The notes beneath the pieces are model-generated. The model saw only the letters and a program-made list of their open reading frames with translations, was not told the DNA's origin and made no database searches. 49,405 nt of DNA from Alphaproteobacteria bacterium (GTDB taxonomy: Bacteria; Pseudomonadota; Alphaproteobacteria; CAAGCB01; CAG-977), in the NCBI GenBank assembly GCA_024413465.1, contig JAKSVU010000013.1:1-49405 (forward strand). Direction: 5' to 3'. Position 1 is the stretch's first letter; every line of letters starts with the position of its first letter. The translations under genes were made by a program, and so were the position numbers. Positions 16,499 through 25,350 of the stretch are shown here, in pieces.

Positions 16499-19097
16499 AA
16501 AAGTCGTTCTAGTTGATGGGTCGGGCTTCATATTTCGGGCATTTTACGCATTTCCCGCAGATATGACCCGCCCCATTGATCATTTACACGTTAATGCATT
16601 ATATGGATTTTGCGTTTTATTGGGAAAGCTTATTCGAGAATTTGAAGCCGATTACATAGCTGTTGTTTTTGATGCTTCCCGACAAACTTTCAGACAAGAA
16701 ATTTACCCAGAATATAAAAGTAATCGTCCTCCTGTTCCAGAGGAACTTGTTCCTCAATTTAAACTTATTCGTGAAGCTGTTGATGCTTTTGACGTTGCTT
16801 GGATTGAAATGGATGGATATGAAGCTGATGATTTGTTAGCGACATATGCCAATATGACGGCCGAACAAGGTGGACAAGCCATTGTCGTTTCAAGTGATAA
16901 AGATTTAATGCAATTAATGCGTCCTGGCGTGGCTTTGTTTGATCCAATGAAGCATAAGTATGTCACAGAAGAAGACGTGCTGAAAAAGTTTTATACAACG
17001 CCTGATAAGGTTGTTGAAGTTCAAGCATTATGGGGAGATGCAACGGATAACGTTCCTGGGATTAGAGGATTAGGACCTAAAACTGCTGGTAAATATATTA
17101 ATGAATATGGATCCCTTGAAAATTTATATGCACATTTGGATGAATTAAAAGAGGGTAAAGCAAAATCTTTATTGGCAGAATTTAAAGAAGATGCTTTCAT
17201 TTCAAAACAGTTGGTCAGTTTGAAAAAAGACGTGCCTGTTTCAAAGGGATTATCTGAATTTGAACGCAAAGAAATCAATCCGATTAAGTTAAATGCTTTT
17301 TACCAAACGAATGGTTTTAAGAGTTTGATGATTTCTTGTATTGAAGAAAAGCGTTCTTATGAACAAATTTCTTCATCAAAAGAATTAGAAGAATTTGTTA
17401 AAAAAATAAAAGATGCGGGACTTTTTGCTTTTGACGTTGTGCTTAATCAGGGAGTTGCTAAAGGAATAGCTATTTCAGTTCAAAAAAATGAAGCGTTTTA
17501 TATTCCATTTAATGAAACACCAGCTCAAGTTTCTTTGTTTGATATACCAAAGGGACTTCCTTTCAGTGAAGTTGAAAGGTTAATCTATCCGTTATTTTCA
17601 GATAAATCTGTTTTAAAGGTTGCTCACGATTTAAAGACTGCTTGGCATGGTTTATCAGCTGTCAAAAACGTTGAATTTAATAATTATGATGATACGGCTT
17701 TAATGGTATATAACCAAGATGGCAATTTATTATCAGTTGATTTTGAAAAACGCGTTTTACAAGACGTTGGCATAAATATTATGCCCGTTAAAAAATTAAC
17801 TGATTATTCTGATTTAACGCCTATTTTTTGTCAGCGTGCAGACGGGGTATTTCAGCTTTATCAAAATATCAAAACTCGTCCAACTTCAGATTTATATAAA
17901 ACAATGGATTTACCTTTATTGCCTGTTCTGTATCATATGGAACAGACTGGGATTAAAATAGATCCAGCACAATTACGCCAATTAAGCACTTTGTATGAAC
18001 AAAAATTAAATGAATTAACAGACTTGATTTATGAAGCTTCAGGGCAAGTTGGATGGAATATCAATTCTCCAAAACAATTGGGAGAAATTTTGTTTGACGT
18101 TATGCAATTGCCAAACGGGGGCAAAAGTAAAACGGGATCTTATAAAACAGATTCAGATACGTTGGAAGAGTTAGCAAATAACTTTCCAATCGTTCAATAC
18201 GTGTTGGAATATCGTCAAATTTCAAAGTTGAAAAGCACATATTCTGATGCTTTGCAGGAATTGTATGATAAAAAGACACAACGTGTTCATACGACATTTA
18301 GTGAGGTTAGTACTTCAACAGGGCGTTTGTCTTCTAATTCTCCTAATTTACAGAATATCCCTGTTCGCACAGAGGCAGGGAGAGCAATCAGACAAACTTT
18401 TATTGCTGAAAAAGGATGTGTCTTAATTTCTGCTGATTATTCTCAGGTTGAATTAAGGTTGTTAGCTTCTATGGCGAAAGTTGAAGGATTAAAACAAGCC
18501 TTTTTATCCGGTGAAGATATTCATGCTCGAACAGCATGTGAAGTTTTCCAAGTATCTCCTGAAAATCTTACTCCGGTTTTGCGTCGTCAGGCAAAGGCTA
18601 TCAATTTTGGGATTGTTTATGGTATTTCCGGCTTTGGTTTGGCTAAACAACTAGGAATAGATAGTAAGTCTGCCAAAAAATACATTGATTTTTATTTTGA
18701 ACGCTATCCTGAAATTAAACAATATATGGCTGACACAATTAAGTTTGCTGAAGAAAATGAATTCGTATTAACGGCAGATGGCAGAAAGTGCTATGTGGCA
18801 GGAATTAACGATAAACGGATGAAAGCATTTGCAAGTCGTGCTGCAATTAATGCACCTATTCAGGGAACAGCCGCGGATATTATGAAAAAAGTAATGATTG
18901 CTTTGCCGGAACAGTTAAAACCTTTTGATGCCAAAATGTTGTTGCAAGTGCATGATGAAGTTATTATTGAATGTCCTGAAAAAAATGCAGAACAAGTTGC
19001 AAGCCTGGTAAAATCTATTATGGAAAAAATGGCAAATTTAGATGTTCCTCTTGTTGCAGAAACGGGAATTGCAAAAACTTGGGCTGACGCACATTAA
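16479..19097 (+). CDS. polA: DNA polymerase I with degenerate proofreading domain
   Basis: 872 residues: 5'-3' exonuclease (about 1-290, VVLVDGSGFIFRAFYAF, DGYEADD), a proofreading-like domain (about 295-480), and a complete family A polymerase (motif A SADYSQVELRLLAS, motif B RRQAKAINFGIVYG, motif C LLQVHDEVII). The proofreading motifs are broken: the exo I DxE reads FDVVL, exo II has LKTAW in place of LKYD, and exo III reads CQRAD. It should fill gaps and remove RNA primers without proofreading. It overlaps pssA; no strong ribosome site, so coupling is likely. Confidence 0.95.
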   Translation: MANLKDKKVVLVDGSGFIFRAFYAFPADMTRPIDHLHVNALYGFCVLLGKLIREFEADYIAVVFDASRQTFRQEIYPEYKSNRPPVPEELVPQFKLIREAVDAFDVAWIEMDGYEADDLLATYANMTAEQGGQAIVVSSDKDLMQLMRPGVALFDPMKHKYVTEEDVLKKFYTTPDKVVEVQALWGDATDNVPGIRGLGPKTAGKYINEYGSLENLYAHLDELKEGKAKSLLAEFKEDAFISKQLVSLKKDVPVSKGLSEFERKEINPIKLNAFYQTNGFKSLMISCIEEKRSYEQISSSKELEEFVKKIKDAGLFAFDVVLNQGVAKGIAISVQKNEAFYIPFNETPAQVSLFDIPKGLPFSEVERLIYPLFSDKSVLKVAHDLKTAWHGLSAVKNVEFNNYDDTALMVYNQDGNLLSVDFEKRVLQDVGINIMPVKKLTDYSDLTPIFCQRADGVFQLYQNIKTRPTSDLYKTMDLPLLPVLYHMEQTGIKIDPAQLRQLSTLYEQKLNELTDLIYEASGQVGWNINSPKQLGEILFDVMQLPNGGKSKTGSYKTDSDTLEELANNFPIVQYVLEYRQISKLKSTYSDALQELYDKKTQRVHTTFSEVSTSTGRLSSNSPNLQNIPVRTEAGRAIRQTFIAEKGCVLISADYSQVELRLLASMAKVEGLKQAFLSGEDIHARTACEVFQVSPENLTPVLRRQAKAINFGIVYGISGFGLAKQLGIDSKSAKKYIDFYFERYPEIKQYMADTIKFAEENEFVLTADGRKCYVAGINDKRMKAFASRAAINAPIQGTAADIMKKVMIALPEQLKPFDAKMLLQVHDEVIIECPEKNAEQVASLVKSIMEKMANLDVPLVAETGIAKTWADAH

Positions 19098-19205
19098 ATT
19101 TTTTCAGAATGAGAACGTTATTTTGTTCATGGAATATAAATTGACTTTTTTATGAAAAAGAATAAGAATTAGGCAATAAAATCTTTATTACAGAAAGGGA
19201 AAATT

Positions 19206-19658
19206 ATGTTAAAAAAATCATTATTTGTTGCTTTTGTAGCAGTATCTTTAATGGGATTGACAGCATGCAAATGTTGCGACGGTAAGAAATTAGCAGTTGT
19301 CGATGTTCAAAAAGTTGTTACAGCTTATCCAGAAGTTCAAAAATTAAGATTAGAACAAGAAAAAAATACAGCAGAATTGGCTGAATGGATAAAAGGACCA
19401 AATGAAGAAATCGAAAAGATTAAAGATAAGGATAAGAAAGCTGAATTGGCTAATAAGTATGCAACAGAATTGAATCAGAAAAAGCAAGCATTACAACTTG
19501 AATACGTTCAAAAATTACAACAGATTGACGCTAAAATTACAGAAATCATAAAATCTGTTGCTGATAAAAAAGGATTCAAAATGGTTTTCACAAAGAATTC
19601 TCTTGTCGTTGGTGGAACAGACATCACAGAAGAAGTTATTCAAGAACTTGTAAAATAG
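19206..19658 (+). CDS. OmpH/Skp-like periplasmic chaperone, predicted lipoprotein
   Basis: 150 residues. A type II signal with lipobox LTAC puts the lipid on C21. The rest is Skp-like: a short strand (KLAVVDVQKVV), a long charged helical hairpin (about 48-125) and a terminal strand. Skp/OmpH proteins hold outer-membrane proteins in the periplasm. A paralogue at 28810 shares EWIKGPNE and the GGTDIT end. The normal Skp is soluble, so the lipid anchor is unusual. AAAGGGA ribosome site, terminator downstream. Confidence 0.82.
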   Translation: MLKKSLFVAFVAVSLMGLTACKCCDGKKLAVVDVQKVVTAYPEVQKLRLEQEKNTAELAEWIKGPNEEIEKIKDKDKKAELANKYATELNQKKQALQLEYVQKLQQIDAKITEIIKSVADKKGFKMVFTKNSLVVGGTDITEEVIQELVK

Positions 19659-19680
19659 TTTGAGTGAATAAAGTATTTAA

Positions 19681-19711
19681 GAGCAGTTCTTTATGAACTG
19701 CTCTTTTTTTT
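19681..19711 (+). terminator. Intrinsic terminator after the OmpH-like gene
   Basis: Stem GAGCAGTTC / GAACTGCTC with TTTAT loop and an eight-T tract. Confidence 0.9.
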
Positions 19712-19728
19712 GATACGATTTCGACAAT

Positions 19729-19760
19729 AAAAAAAACCGCATATATTTCATATGCGGTTT
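19729..19760 (-). terminator. Intrinsic terminator of rpmB
   Basis: Minus-strand stem AAACCGCATAT / ATATGCGGTTT followed by T residues, 21 bp past the rpmB stop. Confidence 0.88.
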
Positions 19761-19780
19761 AATTGATTTTCTGGTTTAAA

Positions 19781-20080
19781 TTAACCTTGAGCAGCTTTCT
19801 TTTTTGCTGCAGCAACGATACTGCGTTTTAAGCTTTTTGCTTCACAAGATAATTTTCCATTTGGTGTGCTCATCAAGAAGGCATCCAATCCACCGTTGTG
19901 TTCAATTGAACGTAAGCCGCGTGTAGAAACGCGTAAGGTAACTGTTGTGCCTAATGTTTCACTCAACAAAGAAACAGCCTGTAAGTTTGGTAAAAAACGA
20001 CGGCGTGTTTTATTGTTTGCATGGGATACGTTATTCCCACTCATAGCACTCTTTCCAGAAATAAAGCAACGTCTTGTCAT
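19781..20080 (-). CDS. rpmB: 50S ribosomal protein L28
   Basis: 99 residues, the usual alphaproteobacterial length. It has the L28 hallmark [20 protein letters not shown] and a basic C-terminal tail. It contributes to the large ribosomal subunit. The gene stands alone with its own terminator, as is common. Confidence 0.96.
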   Translation of the reverse strand: MTRRCFISGKSAMSGNNVSHANNKTRRRFLPNLQAVSLLSETLGTTVTLRVSTRGLRSIEHNGGLDAFLMSTPNGKLSCEAKSLKRSIVAAAKKKAAQG

Positions 20081-20291
20081 GACACAATTTCCTTTATAAA
20101 AAAAACCTGTAGGTGTGTAGATACATTGAATTTAAGTTTTCGTCAAGTTTTTTTTATTGAATCAGGCAAAGAATCAATATGAAACCACTCTTTTAGATAC
20201 TAAGTGCCTGTTGTTTTAGAAGAATCTTTGATAAGTTGTGATGTTTTTTTACGAATCGATTTAGTTTATTAAATAAAGTCAGAAAAAATGA

Positions 20292-20320
20292 TTGACTTTT
20301 TATTGGAACTAAAGTAGAAC
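20292..20320 (+). promoter_or_regulatory. lexA promoter with SOS (LexA) box
   Basis: GAACTAAAGTAGAAC at 20306-20320 matches the alphaproteobacterial LexA operator GAAC-N7-GAAC exactly, and a further GAAC follows 6 nt later. TTGACT at 20292 with a 17-bp spacer to TAGAAC gives a promoter whose -10 is covered by the box, consistent with LexA autorepression. Confidence 0.85.
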
Positions 20321-20356
20321 AGATTAGAACCTTATAAAAACGTAAAAGGAGGAGAT

Positions 20357-20998
20357 ATGCTTACAAAAAAACAACGTGCTTTATTGATGTTAATTCACGA
20401 TCATCTTGAAAAAAATGGGATAACTCCATCATTTGAAGAAATGAAAAATGCAGTTGGATTAAAATCAAAATCGGGTATTCATCGCTTAATTGCAGAATTA
20501 CAAGAACGTGGTTATGTTAAGACGCTACCTCGTAAGGCACGTGCTTTGGAAATTGTTAAAATGCCGGAAGATTGGGATAAACAGAATGTCGAATCGATTG
20601 TTTCAACAAATGATAATATGATTGAAATTCCTTTATATGGTAAAATTGCAGCAGGTGTTCCTTTAGAAGCAATTTCTGGAACGGAAACGATAGCTATTCC
20701 CTCGTCAATGTTGGGAACAGGTGAACATTATGCCTTGACAGTTGCAGGGGATTCAATGATTGAAGCTGGCATTTTGAATGAAGATACAGTGATTATTAAA
20801 AATACGACAAGTATTGAAAATGGTGAGATCGGTGTTGCTTTGGTTGATGGTAATGAAGTTACTTTGAAAAAGATATGGCGCCATGATCATCAGGTATCTT
20901 TGGAACCTTGTAATAAAAATTATGAAACGAGAACGTTTGACGCTAGTCGTGTTCGCGTGCAAGGAAAACTGGTTGGTTTAATTAGAAATTATAATTAA
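20357..20998 (+). CDS. lexA: SOS repressor LexA
   Basis: 213 residues. N-terminal winged helix (about 1-66, GITPSFEEMKNAVGLKSKSGIHRLI) and a C-terminal S24 protease domain with the cleavage bond A99-G100, nucleophile S133 (GDSM) and base K171. It represses SOS genes until RecA filaments trigger self-cleavage. A strong AAAGGAGG ribosome site precedes the ATG, and the operator upstream shows autoregulation. Confidence 0.97.
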   Translation: MLTKKQRALLMLIHDHLEKNGITPSFEEMKNAVGLKSKSGIHRLIAELQERGYVKTLPRKARALEIVKMPEDWDKQNVESIVSTNDNMIEIPLYGKIAAGVPLEAISGTETIAIPSSMLGTGEHYALTVAGDSMIEAGILNEDTVIIKNTTSIENGEIGVALVDGNEVTLKKIWRHDHQVSLEPCNKNYETRTFDASRVRVQGKLVGLIRNYN

Positions 20999-21022
20999 AT
21001 TAAAAAAAATGAAAAAAAAGTA

Positions 21023-21051
21023 TTGACGGGTGTTTTTTTTATCTGTATATA
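21023..21051 (+). promoter_or_regulatory. Promoter of tRNA-Glu
   Basis: TTGACG and TATATA with a 17-bp spacer, ending 16 bp before the tRNA. Confidence 0.75.
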
Positions 21052-21067
21052 TAAACCCGTCACAAGT

Positions 21068-21143
21068 GATCCCATCGTCTAGTGGCCTAGGACATCGCCC
21101 TTTCACGGCGGTAACTCGGGTTCAAATCCCGATGGGATCGCCA
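21068..21143 (+). tRNA. tRNA-Glu(TTC), integration target
   Basis: A 76-nt cloverleaf with encoded CCA. The acceptor GATCCCA pairs with TGGGATC. The anticodon loop CTTTCAC gives TTC (glutamate). Copies of its 3' end occur at 21298-21318 (direct) and 21193-21210 (inverted, 17 of 18), and its tail plus terminator recurs at 25995, marking it as the attachment site of the downstream element. Confidence 0.95.
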
Positions 21144-21158
21144 TAAAAAAATAGCCCC
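21135..21158 (+). repeat. attL: 24-bp direct repeat spanning tRNA-Glu end and terminator
   Basis: The last 9 nt of tRNA-Glu plus the first 15 nt of its downstream region, identical to 25995-26018. Confidence 0.8.
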
Positions 21159-21178
21159 AATTTTTTGGGGCTTTTTTT
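21152..21178 (+). terminator. Terminator of tRNA-Glu
   Basis: AGCCCC / GGGGCT stem with an AATTTTTT loop and a T tract. Confidence 0.9.
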
Positions 21179-21511
21179 TATAATGAAATTATGGGAGTTG
21201 AACCCGAGTTTTGGGTTCGATTGAGCTTGCGAAAGACGCTCAAGTTATTGGGCGTCCCCGAGCGATAGCGAGTGGGTGAGGGATTAAAAATCCCGAACAA
21301 ATCCCGATGGGATCGCCACTTGAGATTTTCCCCTATTTCTGTGAATAAGTTAAAAGGTTTTCTTGATGAAAACAATAAGTTATTGTCGTCTAAATAGGAG
21401 TTCGCAAGTATCATTTTTAAAATAGCTCTTTTTTGTATTACTTGCGAACTCATAAATAAATTTTTTAAATTATTGGTAAAATATATAATGTTTTCAATAA
21501 GTTGGCTTATA
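21179..21511. other. Mosaic of tRNA-Glu fragments and an inverted repeat at the island's left edge
   Basis: No gene. It has an inverted copy of the T arm (21193-21210), then 90 bp of more GC-rich sequence, then a 21-bp direct copy of the tRNA 3' end (21298-21318). Further right, GAGTTCGCAAGTA (21398-21410) and its exact complement (21439-21451) form a 13-bp hairpin with a 28-nt loop. This looks like the scar of repeated integrations and deletions at one att site. Confidence 0.7.
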
Positions 21512-22409
21512 TTAGAGTTTTGGAGTGCTATAAATAGCTAAATCTTTATTTAGTGCAGAGATTTGATTTTCTAATGTTGATTTAATAATTTTATATTCAC
21601 TACCATCGATTGTACCATCTATATAATCACTTAAAACTTTTGATTTTTTATCTTCTTTTTTTTAGAATTTCAGCTTTAAGAGAAGAAGTTTTTCCTTGTA
21701 TAGCTAGAGTTTCTTGATGTACAAGTTCTTCAATTTGATTTGATATAAAATTTCACTAGGAATTTTAAGTTGTTCTAATAAATTAATAATCTGTTCCAAT
21801 ACAATTTTTTCACTAACATTTCTTTGTGTACAGTTTCCAAAGTAATGAGAACATCTTAAATATCTGTAGGTTAGTCCACTTGGCTTAATTTTTTCATAAG
21901 GAGTTATAAGACAACCGCAATTCTTATAGGTTAAGATTCCTTTAAATATAAACTATTCTTGATGTTCTGTAATATGAATTTTCTTATTATTTAATTTTAA
22001 GAGTTTTTGACGTCTTTCAAATAATTTTTTGGAATAAATGTTTCATATTTATGAGAAACTAATTGACCTTTATAATTCATATAGCCAATGTAGAAAGGAT
22101 TTTGTAAAGTCCTTGCTATTTTATTTGTCCATGTACTATGTATTTCCCACGTTTAGATTTTAAGTCTATTTCTTTAGCGTATTTAGTTAATTCTTTTATT
22201 GTATAATAACCTGTTGCGTATTTATCAAAAAGCTTCCTTACAAGAGGTGCTGTTTGTAAATCTATAATAATGTTAGATTTGTTTCCATCATCTCGTTTGT
22301 TGAGATATCCAATTGGTGAATCACGAAGAAATTCACCTTTTTCTATTTTTCGTTTGTTAGAACGTTTATGTACCATTTTTAACTTTATTAAAATTAAACA
22401 AATCTCCAA
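21512..22409 (-). pseudogene. Decayed large serine recombinase (middle and C-terminal parts)
   Basis: Translated fragments in shifting frames read as a large serine recombinase: GEFLRDSPIGYLNKR and IDLQTAPLVRKLFDKYATGYYTI (recombinase domain), then IARTLQNPFYIGYMNYKGQLVSHKYE, a zinc-ribbon-like region (YKNCGCLITPYEK..YRYLRCSHYFGNC) and a C-terminal coiled coil ending near 21512. An in-frame stop near 21951 and at least two frameshifts break it, and the N-terminal catalytic serine domain is absent. It was probably the element's integrase and can no longer work. Confidence 0.8.
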
Positions 22410-22447
22410 AGAAAGACATCAAACTTACCCTCTAAAAAATTAACTAG

Positions 22448-23515
22448 CTAAAAAGAAAAGGGGAAAAATTGATTTAAAATATCTGATGTATGCTCATCTA
22501 TACAATATTCATAAGCTGTTAATCCCTTATTGTCTTGTAAGTCTGGATTTACTGCACTTTTGGATAAGGATTTAATCACATCACAAGAACCATTCATAGC
22601 AGCAATCATCAAAGCGGTAGAGCCCTCATTATCTTGTAAATTACAATCAGCACCATGTTCTATAAAAAAATTAACCAAATCAACTCTATTAAAGAAAGCA
22701 GCTCTTAATAAAGGTGAGGCACCTGTTAGAGAATAGCGTACATTTAAATCAGCACCTTCATTTGTTAATTTAATGACATCTGATAAAGGAACCCTCTTAT
22801 AATCAAGCCAATTTAGTGCATCTGTTGCTTTTTTTGAATATCTTATAGGTTTATTTTCTATATTTTCATTATGAGAAAAGACTGAATTGTTGTTTTCTAA
22901 AAGAGTATTAATGCTTGGAATATTAATTTTCTCATTCAAAAACATTGTATTAACAATCAGTAATGTTTCTAATAAAGAACGCCCCTCAATTATTTCATCT
23001 TGCGTTATTTCTTTGAATGGTTTATTCCTTAAAAAAGCTTCAAATAGTAATCCTACAATATTATATATGTCCCACGTTGGCATCTTTTGGTGATTACTGC
23101 CAATTGCATTAGCAACAAATTCAAATTCTTTTTGTATATCTCTATTAGGAAAGAAAATTCTCATACAAACAATTTCTTGTCCAATAAAATCTTCTAAATT
23201 ATCCGGATTTTCCTTTCCTATTATGCTTGTATGGAAATAAAAAACAAACAAAAAAGAATAATAAAAGAAATCATAATTTATTCCCAAACCGTCTTCTAGC
23301 GACCAAATTCTTTTTTTTGCAGGTTTTAACAATTTTTTTATTTTAAAAAAAGTCTCCTTATCGGCTTGTAATATATCCGAATAAATGCTTGGTTCATTTA
23401 AATCATAACACAAGTAAGAATCTCTAATTTGAGTACATGAAAGCAATAGACCAGACAAATATTCTGTCAAATTTGACATTGCTTTTTCGAGTTCTGTCTT
23501 TTGATTATTTACCAT
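22448..23515 (-). CDS. Ankyrin-repeat protein, possible immunity protein
   Basis: 355 residues. Residues 1-230 are a helical domain I do not recognise. Residues 235-345 hold about three ankyrin repeats (GASPLLRAAFFNRVDLVNFFIEHGAD, GSTALMIAAMNGSCDVIKSL). No signal peptide. Its ATG overlaps the last 11 bp of the preceding gene, so both are made from one message and translation is coupled. Ankyrin proteins serve as immunity partners in several interbacterial toxin systems; here that is inferred from coupling and island context only. Confidence 0.7.
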   Translation of the reverse strand: MVNNQKTELEKAMSNLTEYLSGLLLSCTQIRDSYLCYDLNEPSIYSDILQADKETFFKIKKLLKPAKKRIWSLEDGLGINYDFFYYSFLFVFYFHTSIIGKENPDNLEDFIGQEIVCMRIFFPNRDIQKEFEFVANAIGSNHQKMPTWDIYNIVGLLFEAFLRNKPFKEITQDEIIEGRSLLETLLIVNTMFLNEKINIPSINTLLENNNSVFSHNENIENKPIRYSKKATDALNWLDYKRVPLSDVIKLTNEGADLNVRYSLTGASPLLRAAFFNRVDLVNFFIEHGADCNLQDNEGSTALMIAAMNGSCDVIKSLSKSAVNPDLQDNKGLTAYEYCIDEHTSDILNQFFPFSF

Positions 23516-24095
23516 TTTCTTCCATAAAAGCTAAATTTTCTAATGATAATTCTTCTGATAAATCTGGGACTTCATCTGTTAATGCTGCTGCTAATGTGGT
23601 TGTTGAACAAATTAATCCATATGTCGACAACCCATCTGCCATATTTCCTCCTAATTCAGCAAGACCACTTGTTATTTCAGAAGCACCGACACCATTTGGT
23701 GAAGCAAGAGAACTAGTAAGACTTGATGCTATAACATCTCCAATCATATACCCAGCAATACCCTTACCAACGATTTTACCGTATTGTTCAGCCTGTTCTA
23801 TTGTTTCTTGACTAGCATCACAAAGTTCACAAGTCTTTCGTGCTACACATCCACCAAGTTCTCCGGCTAGTCTTACTGGTACGTCAACAGATAATTCTGC
23901 AACTTTTGATAATGGTTTAGCAACGCCATTTATCGTATTTGAAATTTCATTCGATAAAGAACAAATGGATTTTTTAGTTTCACTATCATCTACAAAACTG
24001 CCAATAACTTGACACGTTCCTTTTTGAAGACCATCAACCACTTCACCAGCTATATTTATAGCTCCCCCTAAAATACTTCCCATAGAAACTTTCAT
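23505..24095 (-). CDS. Glycine-rich hydrophobic protein, possible toxin or effector
   Basis: 196 residues, unrecognised. Rich in Gly, Ala and Ser with repeated glycine-zipper-like stretches (MGSILGGAINIAGEVVDG; KGIAGYMIGDVIASSLTSSL; GLAELGGNMADGL) and seven or so cysteines, including a CELC cluster near 89-92; acidic C-terminus. Such sequences are seen in membrane-inserting peptides and pore-type toxins, but also in other proteins. GGAG ribosome site. Coupled to the downstream ankyrin gene. Confidence 0.55.
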   Translation of the reverse strand: MKVSMGSILGGAINIAGEVVDGLQKGTCQVIGSFVDDSETKKSICSLSNEISNTINGVAKPLSKVAELSVDVPVRLAGELGGCVARKTCELCDASQETIEQAEQYGKIVGKGIAGYMIGDVIASSLTSSLASPNGVGASEITSGLAELGGNMADGLSTYGLICSTTTLAAALTDEVPDLSEELSLENLAFMEENGK

Positions 24096-24212
24096 AGTAT
24101 TTCTCCATGTTACAGATATCTCTAAATATGAATGGTATCACATTTTTAAATTTTACAATAATATTTTGTTATAATTTATATGAATTATTCAAAAGGAACT
24201 AAACCAATAATT

Positions 24213-25244
24213 TTACCATTCTGATTTAATATTTCCATTTTCATCATATTCAATATGTTTCATATCTCCATCTTTATAACATGTTTCTGATTCTATTTTT
24301 CCGTTTTCATAATAAGTTTTATATGAATGGTCATTTTCGCCATTCACATAATTTGTTTCATAACGTAATTGACCATTTTCATGGTATTTTTTTTCTAATC
24401 CATTTTGTATACCATCTTTATAGAAGGACTCTTCTTTTATTATACCTGTTTCATAATAATACTTTTGTAATCCATCAAACTCATTAAAATTATTATAGTT
24501 TTCTTCTGATTTTATTGTCCCATCTTTATAATATTCTTTAAATTCACCTTCCTCGTGGTCTCCTTTATAGATAAATGTATAAAATTCAGTTAATTCATTT
24601 GAATCGTATTCAAGGTCTTGAATACGTTTGTAGTATTTTGTGTTGTTAAGTCTATCCATGATGTACTCTTCATCGGTAATAAAAAAATTATTAGGAAAAC
24701 ATAACAGCCAACTAATACCTTCACGTAGCAACATAAGAAGTTGATTTTTTTCTTTACGAGGAATTGAACTATTTAGTAAAATCAGCCAAATACTTGAAGC
24801 CATTTTTGTGGAATTTTCACCTTGATAATCTGGCTTTTTATAATATTTTACAAATTGATAAAATGCTTTATCACGGGCTTCTTCGAGCTTTTCTATTGTT
24901 TTGCTTTCTAGATGTTTTCTGTAAAGTAAATCTGTTTTTAATTCCCTTTCAACATCCTTTTTTATAAGATACATTTCCAAAACAAGGATGTGTAACGCCT
25001 CAGTATTTTCCATTTTAGCAATTTCTTTTATGTTTTTATAAACACCAAATCTTTTTGTATAACAATTGGCTATTAATCCTTTTTCATATCTAGATAATTG
25101 TTGTGTATCAGTATTTTTTACACCTGTATTCTCATCATAGTCTATTTTTTCGTTTGAAGTATTACTTCCGCTTATCCTAAATAATGCAACTACAAAAAAA
25201 AATATTGCTATTAAACCCAAACATCCCATACTATAATATTCCAT
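24213..25244 (-). CDS. Membrane-anchored YwqK/MORN-2 repeat protein
   Basis: 343 residues. A single N-terminal membrane segment (about 6-24), a helical middle part (45-215), then four to five MORN-2 type repeats (about 230-343: EYYKDGTIKSEENY, YYETGIIKEESFYKDG, KYHENGQLRYETNYVNG, YYENGKIESETCYKDG). This repeat is the hallmark of YwqK-family antitoxin/immunity proteins but also occurs in many bacterial proteins of unknown role. No clear ribosome site. It lies upstream of the coupled hydrophobic-ankyrin pair on the same strand, with a 117-bp gap. Confidence 0.75.
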   Translation of the reverse strand: MEYYSMGCLGLIAIFFFVVALFRISGSNTSNEKIDYDENTGVKNTDTQQLSRYEKGLIANCYTKRFGVYKNIKEIAKMENTEALHILVLEMYLIKKDVERELKTDLLYRKHLESKTIEKLEEARDKAFYQFVKYYKKPDYQGENSTKMASSIWLILLNSSIPRKEKNQLLMLLREGISWLLCFPNNFFITDEEYIMDRLNNTKYYKRIQDLEYDSNELTEFYTFIYKGDHEEGEFKEYYKDGTIKSEENYNNFNEFDGLQKYYYETGIIKEESFYKDGIQNGLEKKYHENGQLRYETNYVNGENDHSYKTYYENGKIESETCYKDGDMKHIEYDENGNIKSEW

Positions 25245-25350
25245 TTAAGTAAAAAATGAATCTATTTATATTGAAAAACTAGTTTAAAGCAAAGTGTTAT
25301 TTTAATTCTTATGTATAAAAAGAGAAAAATTGTGGATTTTATTTTCTCAC

